This document shows positions 6,783 to 11,499 of a stretch of 11,499 nucleotides of DNA, piece after piece (position 1 is the first letter of the stretch; every line of letters begins with the position of its first letter). A program made the translations under genes and the position numbers. The DNA is from SIG607 sp045646245. Lineage in GTDB: Bacteria; Bacillota; Clostridia; Oscillospirales; Acutalibacteraceae. The stretch is from positions 1-11,499 of the forward strand of contig JAZRKJ010000078.1 of NCBI GenBank assembly GCA_045646245.1, read 5' to 3'. Under the pieces are notes generated by a model. That model saw only the letters and a list, made by a program, of their open reading frames with translations, did not search any database and had not been told where the DNA came from.

Positions 6783-7286
6783 ATGCACAACGAGCTTACT
6801 AAACAGGATATTGAAAAAATGCAGGAAGAAATGGAATACCGCATTGGTGTTCTGCGTCCTAAAATTTTGGAGGAAGTTAAATTCGCCAGAGGCCACGGTG
6901 ATTTAAGCGAAAACTTTGAATATAAGGCGGCGAAGCAGGAGAGGGGCAAGAATGAAAGCCGAATTCGTTACCTTCGCAATATGATTAAAACCGCCGTTAT
7001 TATTGAGGATAACTCAAAAGATGATGAAGTTGGTCTTTACGATAAAGTAACCTACTACGTGGAAGAGGATAATGAAGAGGAAACCGTACAAATTGTTACT
7101 ACCGTTCGACACGACGCTCTTTCAAATATAGTAAGTAAAGAATCACCTATCGGCAGCGCACTTTACGGAAAGAAAACAGGGGACAGAGTAACCGTAACGG
7201 CGGGTAACGGGTACAGTTACGATGTGATTATAAGGAAAATAGAAAAGGGAAAGGACGACGGAACCCTTAATATTAGGGCGTACTGA
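6783..7286 (+). CDS. greA: Transcription elongation factor GreA
   Basis: A 167-residue cytosolic factor that enters the secondary channel of RNA polymerase and rescues backtracked complexes by stimulating transcript cleavage. The N-terminal coiled coil (about 5-75) carries the tip motif GDLSENFEY (39-47), with the two catalytic acids D40 and E43 that bring the second magnesium ion. The C-terminal FKBP-like domain is seen in SPIGSALYGKKTGD and the strands after it. The length is slightly above the common 155-160, because of insertions around residues 78-105 and a charged tail (EKGKDDG). It has its own promoter and terminator context and is followed after two bases by the transglycosylase gene. 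Finding greA in a cell-wall operon is not unusual in Firmicutes. Assignment is firm; a GreB-like paralogue is much less likely. Confidence 0.93.
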   Translation: MHNELTKQDIEKMQEEMEYRIGVLRPKILEEVKFARGHGDLSENFEYKAAKQERGKNESRIRYLRNMIKTAVIIEDNSKDDEVGLYDKVTYYVEEDNEEETVQIVTTVRHDALSNIVSKESPIGSALYGKKTGDRVTVTAGNGYSYDVIIRKIEKGKDDGTLNIRAY

Positions 7287-7288
7287 TA

Positions 7289-8014
7289 ATGAAAAAGTTC
7301 TTTAAATTTATAGGAAGGCTTATAGCCACCGTTCTGGTAATAGGTATAATTGCCGTACTTTGCGTAGGCGGATATTTCGGTTATCAAGGGTATAAGGAAT
7401 ATAAACGCGTTTTGGCGGAGTGCCCTTTGGAAACCAAAATAGAAAGCATAAGAAGTAGTGAAAATTTCGTTAAAATAAGCGAACTGCCCGAAATATACGT
7501 AGATGCGGTAATTGCGGTAGAGGACCATAATTATTATGATCACGGCGCAATAAGCTTCGTTTCTACCTTTAGAGCCATAATTACAAATATTAAGGATAGG
7601 GACTACACCGAAGGCGGCAGTACAATAACTCAACAGGTTGCTAAAAACCTTTATTTTACTCAAGAAAAGAGAATTACCCGTAAAGTTGCCGAAATGTTTA
7701 TGGCAATAGAACTTGAAAAGCATTATTCCAAAGACGAGATTTTTGAGTTTTATGTTAATAACATTTATTACGGAAGCGGGTATTATAATGTGTACGACGC
7801 ATCTATGGGTTATTACGGCGTTGAACCTAAAGATATGACCGAATACCAGTCTACCGTTCTTGCGGGGGTACCCAATGCGCCGTCGGTTTATTCGCCTGAT
7901 AATAACAGCCTTTTAACTATTGAACGTCAAAAACAGGTACTTGACAGTATGGTTAAATATGGTTATATTGAAAAGGAAAAAGCTGACGAAATTTTTGCTC
8001 AAGGAGGCAACTGA
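7289..8014 (+). CDS. Monofunctional peptidoglycan glycosyltransferase (GT51)
   Basis: A 241-residue membrane-anchored enzyme that polymerises lipid II into glycan strands. One N-terminal membrane helix (about 11-33) places the catalytic domain outside the cell. The GT51 motifs appear in order: VEDHNYYDHG (77-86) with catalytic E78, GGSTITQQ (109-116), RKVAE (131-135), and the 'KDEIFEFYVNNIYYG' block (148-162). YYNVYDASMGYYG then matches the family's later motif, and LAGVPNAPSVYSP (191-203) closes the domain. There is no transpeptidase domain, so it is of the MtgA type and not a PBP1. It starts two bases after the greA stop with only a weak AGGG site, so its translation may depend on coupling to greA. 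The family is certain; the partner transpeptidase lies outside the window. Confidence 0.92.
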   Translation: MKKFFKFIGRLIATVLVIGIIAVLCVGGYFGYQGYKEYKRVLAECPLETKIESIRSSENFVKISELPEIYVDAVIAVEDHNYYDHGAISFVSTFRAIITNIKDRDYTEGGSTITQQVAKNLYFTQEKRITRKVAEMFMAIELEKHYSKDEIFEFYVNNIYYGSGYYNVYDASMGYYGVEPKDMTEYQSTVLAGVPNAPSVYSPDNNSLLTIERQKQVLDSMVKYGYIEKEKADEIFAQGGN

Positions 8015-8015
8015 T

Positions 8016-8696
8016 ATGAAAGATTTACAGAAAAACATAATCCCTTCAACCAATCAAAATACTTACGATTATTACGAGTACGATAAAGGTGAGGGTATAA
8101 GAATTCTTTATGTTGGTAATTCAATTACCAAGCATGCTCCAAAGCCCGATATTGGCTGGACAAACAATTGCGGTATGGCAGCAAGCAGTATTGATAAGGA
8201 CTACGTTCATCTTGTACAGGCCAAGGTAAAAGAGCTTCATCCTGATTCTGCTTTCAGTATTTTGCAGGTTGCAAACTACGAAAGAGAATTTTATAACAGA
8301 GATCCCGAAAACTACTATATGGGCGCCAAGAACTTTAAGCCCGACGTAATTATTATGTTCTTCGGTGCAAACGTGAATAAGGAATACGACGTAACCGAAA
8401 CCCCACCCAAAACCTTTGGAGAGGCTTATGAAAACCTTCGCAACTTCCTTGTTGACGGCAGGGACGTAAAGGTTGTTCATTCTCAAGGCTTTTACATTCG
8501 TCCCGTTCTCGACGCTGAAAAGCAAAAGGTTGCCGAAAAGTATAACGAAGCCTTTGTTAACCTTGAAGATATGCGCGTTCTTCCCGAAACTCACGGTAAA
8601 TTTAATCATCCGTCTGATTTGGGTATGCAAATTATTGCCGACCGCTTCTGGGATGAAATAAAAGATTACGTAGAAAATTTTAAAAAACAGCAATAG
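8016..8696 (+). CDS. SGNH/GDSL-type hydrolase, cytosolic
   Basis: A 226-residue hydrolase of the SGNH superfamily, which usually cleaves esters such as acyl or acetyl groups on sugars. The start is the ATG at 8016, because AAGGAGG (8001-8007) is right before it and the previous gene stops one base upstream; the same frame is open further back but without a ribosome site. Block I is VGNSIT (33-38) with S36, block II includes G53, block III is FFGANVN (115-121) with N119, and block V is NHPSDLG (197-203) with H198. The Asp expected three residues before that His is replaced by Lys (K195), so the active site may be a Ser-His dyad. No signal peptide is present, hence a cytoplasmic location and a small soluble substrate are likely. 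It sits in the greA-GT51 operon; a cell-wall role is only suggested by context. Confidence 0.82.
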   Translation: MKDLQKNIIPSTNQNTYDYYEYDKGEGIRILYVGNSITKHAPKPDIGWTNNCGMAASSIDKDYVHLVQAKVKELHPDSAFSILQVANYEREFYNRDPENYYMGAKNFKPDVIIMFFGANVNKEYDVTETPPKTFGEAYENLRNFLVDGRDVKVVHSQGFYIRPVLDAEKQKVAEKYNEAFVNLEDMRVLPETHGKFNHPSDLGMQIIADRFWDEIKDYVENFKKQQ

Positions 8697-8722
8697 TAAA
8701 AGCGGTCAAGCGACCGCTTTTA
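8697..8722. terminator. Bidirectional terminator between converging genes
   Basis: An 11-bp perfect stem, 8697-8707 with 8712-8722, closes on the AAGC loop 8708-8711. Rightward it is followed by the T-rich run TTTTG after the stem's own TTTTA; leftward the stem's own TTTTA is followed by CTATTG. It lies one base past the SGNH stop and its right arm contains the XRE gene's stop codon (8720-8722), so both units share it. Leftward action is less certain, since few Ts follow. Confidence 0.85.
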
Positions 8723-9430
8723 TTTTTGTTTAATTATATTGCACAGCCAATAGTAAAACGGAATTGTCATAAATATTATCCACGTTGGGTGCCACAGCTT
8801 AAAGTATATACCGCTTATAAGATAGGCCATAGTTACAAGAACGGGAAAAGCAAATAAATTGCCGTTACGTTGGGCGATTGCTGTTCCCAAGCTATAGTAA
8901 AGGGGAATGGTCAAAAAGACTACCCAACTGTATGCCCAACCGCCGAGAATTTCAAAAATGCCCAATGCCAAATAAACAATTACGCAAACAACGGGCCAAG
9001 GAAAGCGGTTCCACGTTTGTGTGAATTTTTGGCTTTTATCATTATAAAAAAAGTGTCTGTGCTGCGGGACGTTTATACCGCCGGAACCGATATGTACGCT
9101 GTCACCGTTTTTGTCTTCTACGTGTATGCCTTTAAAACTGATATCTACTTTGTCACCGTTTTTTGAATGAACGTGAATTCCGTTTTTAAAATTTACGCTG
9201 TCTTCTTGTGGTTCTTCTTTCATTACTGGGTCAGTATTAAGAAGCTGGTCAAGGGTGACACCGTAAATATCTGATAGTAAAATAAGATTATCAAGGTCGG
9301 GGGACGCTTCGGCTCTTTCCCATTTTGAAACTGCCTGGCGTGTAACACCAACCTTTTCGGCAATTTCTTCTTGAGAGTATCCGTTGTGTTTTCTGTAGGC
9401 GCAAAGTCGGTTTGCTGCTTCAATTGTCAT
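8720..9430 (-). CDS. XRE-type regulator with repeat domain and membrane tail
   Basis: A 236-residue membrane-bound regulator. Residues about 6-60 form an XRE helix-turn-helix (SQEEIAEKVGVTRQAVSKWE, 19-38) that should bind DNA. After a hydrophilic linker, a 17-residue unit repeats: GIHVHSKNGDKVDISFK (84-100), GIHVEDKNGDSVHIGSG (101-117), and a start of a third (GINV, 118). It looks like a short beta-stacked region. Four membrane helices follow (about 144-163, 166-184, 193-210, 214-232). They appear to be two copies of one hairpin, because VVFLTIPLYYSLGTAIAQ and IIFMTIPFYYWLCNIIKQ match closely. The ATG at 9428-9430 follows AGGAGGT; a longer in-frame start 22 codons upstream lacks one and crosses the terminator. 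Similar membrane XRE proteins occur in clostridia, but I do not know their ligand. Confidence 0.85.
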   Translation of the reverse strand: MTIEAANRLCAYRKHNGYSQEEIAEKVGVTRQAVSKWERAEASPDLDNLILLSDIYGVTLDQLLNTDPVMKEEPQEDSVNFKNGIHVHSKNGDKVDISFKGIHVEDKNGDSVHIGSGGINVPQHRHFFYNDKSQKFTQTWNRFPWPVVCVIVYLALGIFEILGGWAYSWVVFLTIPLYYSLGTAIAQRNGNLFAFPVLVTMAYLISGIYFKLWHPTWIIFMTIPFYYWLCNIIKQK

Positions 9431-9450
9431 ATTACATACCTCCTGACCAA

Positions 9451-9479
9451 ATAGTATCATCACAAACCCTAAAAAACAA
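9451..9479 (-). promoter_or_regulatory. Candidate promoter for the membrane XRE regulator
   Basis: On the minus strand TTGTTT (complement of 9474-9479) and TACTAT (complement of 9451-9456) are 17 bases apart. The -35 lies inside the T run that terminates the upstream leftward operon. The ribosome site AGGAGGT follows within 15 bases, implying a very short leader. Both boxes are imperfect. Confidence 0.5.
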
Positions 9480-9504
9480 GAAATTGCGGGTTTCACGCCC
9501 GCAA
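9466..9504 (-). terminator. Rho-independent terminator of the four-gene leftward operon
   Basis: On the minus strand TTGCGGG (complement of 9498-9504) pairs perfectly with CCCGCAA (complement of 9484-9490) around a seven-base loop. TTTCTTGTTTTTTAG follows. It is about ten bases beyond the stop of the C39-like gene. Confidence 0.85.
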
Positions 9505-9514
9505 CTTTCGGTTG

Positions 9515-9880
9515 CTATCTTTTTATTTCCCAAAAATATTTGCGGTTACATACGGGAAAGTCGTCCGTTACGCCGTGTTCGGGGTCGTAAAAGGTTCCGT
9601 CAAAATAAAGTGACCAATGCCAGCAACGTGGCGTTTCAAGGCTTAAAAGGGCGATTTTCGGCAAATCGCTTTTTTTAAATGCTTCTTTTCTTTCATTTAC
9701 GTAATCTATACCGTTCAAGGATAAAACCGTTTTCATTTGTTTTAGTGTGGTTTCCCTTTGGGTGCCGCACTCAATATTTATTTGTTCTACCGTTTTATCG
9801 GTAAGCATTGCAAGAACCGCTTGACCGCATTGAAGGGAAGTGGGTTCTTTTATGTAAGAGGGATTTTTTGTAAGGCTCAT
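9515..9880 (-). CDS. C39-like papain-fold protein (cysteine peptidase-like)
   Basis: A 121-residue cytosolic protein with no signal peptide. It has the fold signature of C39-like cysteine peptidases: LQCGQAVLAML (16-26) places C18 at the head of the active-site helix, WHW (87-89) gives H88, and YDP (98-100) gives D99, completing a Cys-His-Asp triad. GTFYDPEHGV is the typical hairpin after the histidine. It is a single small domain, without the ABC transporter parts of bacteriocin exporters. The start overlaps the end of the ECF gene by four bases (ATGA) and is preceded by AAAGGAGA, so the two are coupled. The substrate may be a peptide or amide bond of a small molecule; papain-like proteins can also be transglutaminases or acyl transferases. 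Family is probable, reaction unknown. Confidence 0.72.
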   Translation of the reverse strand: MSLTKNPSYIKEPTSLQCGQAVLAMLTDKTVEQINIECGTQRETTLKQMKTVLSLNGIDYVNERKEAFKKSDLPKIALLSLETPRCWHWSLYFDGTFYDPEHGVTDDFPVCNRKYFWEIKR

Positions 9881-10386
9881 AAATCTCCTTTTATTCTGTC
9901 TATAATTTTACTTTTTTTAAGAACGGCGTAAAGTACGGCGGAGGATATTGCGCCCACAAGCCCTTGGACGGAATTTCCGATAACGTCGGTTAAGGCAACC
10001 CCTATACCGTAAAGGGGAATTTCAAAAAGGAAGTATCCGCCTATCATTATTATTTCGCAAATAAGAAGTGAGATGCCGATTTTAAATGATCCGACGTGTT
10101 CTTTCTTTCCAATCAGTAAAAACGCAACTGTCGCCATAAGACCTTTAATAATAAAGGTTGCGGGGGCGTAGTAAACGTAACCGAGAATAACGTCTGCCAA
10201 CGAACTGCCCAGCGCCGCGGCGGCTATACCGTAAGGACCTAAAATAATGCCCGAAAGTATAACGAAGCAGTCGCCGATATTTGCGTATCCGTTACCGGGG
10301 AGAGGAAAGCTTATGTAGGTTGCGATAACGGTAAGAGCGGCAAAAAGCGCCGCAAGTACCATCTTTTTAAGAGAAATGCTTTTCAT
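9877..10386 (-). CDS. ECF transporter S component (vitamin-binding membrane subunit)
   Basis: A 169-residue integral membrane protein with about five to six helices. It is the substrate-binding S subunit of an energy-coupling-factor transporter, which takes up a vitamin or precursor and works with a shared EcfA-EcfA'-EcfT module that is not in the window. The family hallmarks are clear: a basic N-terminus with MVLAALFAALT (9-19), GNGYANIGDCFVILSGIILG (31-50), GSSLADVILGY (60-70), YYAPATFIIKGLMA (72-85) and a closing hydrophobic helix with GNSVQGLVGA (137-146). This pattern fits the ECF-ribofla_trS/HmpT-like branch, so a pyrimidine, pyridoxine or riboflavin-type ligand is conceivable, but the ligand cannot be set. 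The ribosome site AAGGAG is upstream. Its end overlaps the C39-like gene. No riboswitch-like leader is seen in the nine-base gap before it. Confidence 0.87.
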   Translation of the reverse strand: MKSISLKKMVLAALFAALTVIATYISFPLPGNGYANIGDCFVILSGIILGPYGIAAAALGSSLADVILGYVYYAPATFIIKGLMATVAFLLIGKKEHVGSFKIGISLLICEIIMIGGYFLFEIPLYGIGVALTDVIGNSVQGLVGAISSAVLYAVLKKSKIIDRIKGDL

Positions 10387-10395
10387 TTTGACTCC

Positions 10396-10728
10396 TTATT
10401 TCTTTTTAATGAGGGATAGTATTTTTGAAATAAAATCCCGATTATTATCGTCTTGGGCAGAAAGAACCGAAATATTGCCGTCTTTAACCGTAATGTAGGA
10501 AACGGGCTTTTTGCTCACACCTGCTCCTGCGCCGCCTGCAACGGCATCCTTGTTTTTGGCGCTCATACCGTCGAAACCGCCGCCGCCGAATCCAAAGGAA
10601 ACCTTGTAAACGGGGATGATAACAGTGTCGTCAATTGTTATTGAGTCACCGAAAACCGAATTGCTTTTTAAAGCGAGTTGGGCTTTATCGGCGGTGGAAT
10701 TTATAATTTCTGAAATATTATTGCTCAT
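10396..10728 (-). CDS. ytfJ: GerW-family sporulation protein (YtfJ)
   Basis: A 110-residue small protein of the GerW/YtfJ family, known in Bacillus as a forespore protein needed for normal germination. The family features are visible: a leading helix with 'ADKAQLALKSNSVFGDSI', then the strand VIIPVYKVSFGFGGGG (36-51) with its glycine run, a Gly/Ala-rich middle (GGAGAGVS, 65-72), the strand PVSYITVKDGNISVL (75-89), and a basic C-terminal helix (KILSLIKKK). The alternate start is not needed, because AAGGAAA is right before the ATG. It overlaps the end of the DUF2953 gene by 11 bases, the same order as ytfI-ytfJ in Bacillus. It is the best single marker that the organism makes endospores. Nine bases separate it from the ECF gene. 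Confidence 0.9.
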   Translation of the reverse strand: MSNNISEIINSTADKAQLALKSNSVFGDSITIDDTVIIPVYKVSFGFGGGGFDGMSAKNKDAVAGGAGAGVSKKPVSYITVKDGNISVLSAQDDNNRDFISKILSLIKKK

Positions 10729-11269
10729 TTTCCTTAACCTCTTTTAAAATTTTAGTAATGTCCGGAATAATTTTGAACACCGCAATAAGAAGATAAATTA
10801 CTCTTATTTTTATTTCGGCGAAAAAATCCAAATCAGGCTCTGCAGATTCGTAGTTACATACGATTTTCATATTATCTTCTTTAAAATCCATAACGGTTTC
10901 AAGAAAACCTACAACGGGGTAGAGTACCGCGCATACTCCACCGTAGAGAAGAGCGGTTTCGGCGGCGTCAACGCTTGCTATGGTTGCGTTAAGGCGGAAC
11001 TTTTTAATAACCACCTTTTTCATTAAATACCTGACCCTTCTCCAAAATCCGATTTCGGGGGAGAAGAGAAAGTCAATGGTACCTTTAAAACCTAAATGTT
11101 TTACAATTTTCTGTAAAGTGCCTTTTTGCGGAAGCTCTTTCCCAAAAAGGGAAATGGCAAATTTGGTTTCCTTTCCCGCTTTTACCTTTAACGAAAGGCG
11201 GACACCCAGAAGCAGAATAGCAACTATTATTAAAGCGAGTATGCCGAGAATAATAAGAAATATCTTCAT
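10718..11269 (-). CDS. ytfI: DUF2953 membrane-anchored protein (YtfI-like)
   Basis: A 183-residue protein with one N-terminal membrane helix (about 3-24, very rich in Ile and Leu) and a mostly soluble remainder. DUF2953 features are seen: LSLKVKAGKETKFAISLFG after the helix, the 'FRLNATIASVDAAETALLYGG' block near the middle, then CNYESAEPDLDFFAEIKIRVIYLLIAVFKI near the C-terminus. Its function is unknown. In Bacillus the equivalent YtfI is coded directly before ytfJ, and the same order with an 11-base overlap is found here, which supports the call and a role linked to sporulation. The start has AGAAGGAA upstream. The gene leads the four-gene operon and is probably read from the promoter at 11300-11328. 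Confidence 0.85.
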   Translation of the reverse strand: MKIFLIILGILALIIVAILLLGVRLSLKVKAGKETKFAISLFGKELPQKGTLQKIVKHLGFKGTIDFLFSPEIGFWRRVRYLMKKVVIKKFRLNATIASVDAAETALLYGGVCAVLYPVVGFLETVMDFKEDNMKIVCNYESAEPDLDFFAEIKIRVIYLLIAVFKIIPDITKILKEVKENEQ

Positions 11270-11299
11270 ACAACAATTCCTTCTAATTTATCTTCTCTC

Positions 11300-11328
11300 A
11301 TTTTAGTACATATATTTATATAATGCAA
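11300..11328 (-). promoter_or_regulatory. Candidate promoter of the ytfI-ytfJ-ECF-C39 operon
   Basis: On the minus strand TTGCAT (complement of 11323-11328) and TAAAAT (complement of 11300-11305) are 17 bases apart, a fair SigA match. A second reading is possible: CATTATA (complement of 11319-11325) fits the forespore sigma -10 pattern CATnnTA, with GCGTA (complement of 11343-11347) 17 bases upstream as a loose -35. A forespore promoter would suit ytfJ, but AT-rich sequence makes chance matches easy. Confidence 0.5.
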
Positions 11329-11343
11329 GAAAAAACTGAAATT

Positions 11344-11371
11344 ACGCCACAGAACAAAGAGTCTGTGGCGT
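11344..11371. terminator. Hairpin, probable terminator of an upstream gene beyond the edge
   Basis: A perfect 10-bp stem, ACGCCACAGA (11344-11353) with TCTGTGGCGT (11362-11371), closes on an eight-base loop. Leftward it is followed by AATTTCAGTTTTTTC, rightward by TTTTGC, so neither tail is a clean T run. No rightward gene lies before it. It most likely ends leftward transcription coming from the right, insulating the ytfI promoter. Confidence 0.6.
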
Positions 11372-11402
11372 TTTGCTTGGTGCCTTTAGGTGTGGAAATA
11401 AA

Positions 11403-11421
11403 CCCCCGGTTGTACCGGGGG
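11403..11421. terminator. GC-rich hairpin near the right edge
   Basis: An 8-bp perfect stem, CCCCCGGT (11403-11410) with ACCGGGGG (11414-11421), closes on three bases. On the minus strand TTTATTTCC follows, a modest T-rich tail. It could be a second leftward terminator or part of a dispersed intergenic repeat; its high GC stands out from the AT-rich surroundings. Confidence 0.5.
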
Positions 11422-11499
11422 AAGGAAAAAGAGCGAAGCTACAATAAATCGGGCGAGGCGTAGCTAAGCCCCAAAAGACTAAGTCGGATCGTAGCCATG
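11422..11499. other. Unassigned repeat-rich sequence at the right edge
   Basis: No supported gene is seen. AGCTAC (11437-11442) and GTAGCT (11460-11465) could form a stem that encloses GGGCGAGGC; GACTAAGTC (11477-11485) is a small palindrome; CGTAGC occurs twice (11459-11464, 11490-11495). These could be part of a structured RNA, an intergenic repeat or a mobile-element end cut by the window edge. None of the RNA families I know is recognisable. Confidence 0.3.

Noticed and set aside
7217..7723. A 168-codon leftward frame across greA and the GT51 gene
   Set aside because: It is antisense to two firmly identified genes and its protein shows no domain; it reflects codon bias of the real genes.
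7920..8015. A longer start for the SGNH hydrolase, 32 codons upstream
   Set aside because: This part overlaps the GT51 gene in another frame and lacks a ribosome site, whereas AAGGAGG directly precedes the ATG at 8016.
9431..9496. A longer start for the XRE regulator, 22 codons upstream
   Set aside because: It crosses the terminator of the upstream operon, while AGGAGGT lies at the right distance from the ATG at 9428-9430.
11323..11463. A 46-codon rightward frame starting MQEKTEITPQ
   Set aside because: It has no ribosome site, starts inside the probable leftward promoter, and runs through both hairpins, so it is most likely a chance frame.
11422..11499. A tRNA, tmRNA or RNase P end at the right edge
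   Set aside because: I could not fit a cloverleaf, CCA end or any conserved core; short inverted repeats alone are not enough.
1..11499. CRISPR array, prophage, insertion sequence or toxin-antitoxin pair
   Set aside because: No regularly spaced repeats, transposase, integrase or paired small toxin genes were seen on either strand.

Overview
The window looks like a piece of a spore-forming, low-GC Gram-positive chromosome, most likely an anaerobic gut-type clostridium (class Clostridia). Support comes from AT-rich sequence, strong AGGAGG-type ribosome sites, SigA-like promoters, a forespore-type gene pair (DUF2953 plus GerW/YtfJ), an ECF vitamin-transporter S component, and an XRE regulator with a membrane tail. 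No phage, insertion sequence, CRISPR array, tRNA or rRNA was recognised, and no gene looks broken.

Layout. The left edge (1-88) holds the promoter, ribosome site and first 11 codons of a leftward gene that continues outside. At 105-170 two hairpins close a leftward two-gene unit (176-2823): an FAD-dependent oxidoreductase of the FAD_oxidored type with a helical C-terminal extension, preceded by a small, degenerate flavoprotein-like partner whose stop overlaps the oxidoreductase start. Divergent from it is an AraC-type regulator (2941-3789). Then come a PHP-domain phosphoesterase-like protein (3859-4731), a LarA-type nickel-pincer racemase/epimerase with every expected active-site residue (4740-6011), and a lipoprotein with PQQ-like repeats (6017-6682), closed by a strong terminator. 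Related TATTGT-type elements lie in front of both the flavoprotein pair and the PHP-larA unit. This suggests, without proving it, that the AraC protein controls both sides as one catabolic locus, perhaps for a hydroxy acid or sugar acid.

The second region is more housekeeping in character. A near-consensus promoter drives greA, a monofunctional GT51 peptidoglycan transglycosylase and a cytosolic SGNH hydrolase (6783-8696). They end in a hairpin shared with the convergent XRE-type regulator (8720-9430). That regulator carries 17-residue repeats and a duplicated pair of membrane helices.

The third region is a leftward four-gene operon (11269 to 9515): DUF2953/YtfI, GerW/YtfJ, an ECF S component and a C39-like papain-fold protein. 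Its genes are overlapping or tightly spaced; it has a plausible promoter at 11300-11328 and a terminator at 9466-9504. The right edge (11344-11499) contains two GC-rich hairpins and about 80 bases of repeat-rich sequence that I cannot assign.

The best candidate for an undescribed system is the AraC / flavoprotein pair / PHP / LarA / lipoprotein locus at 176-6717.
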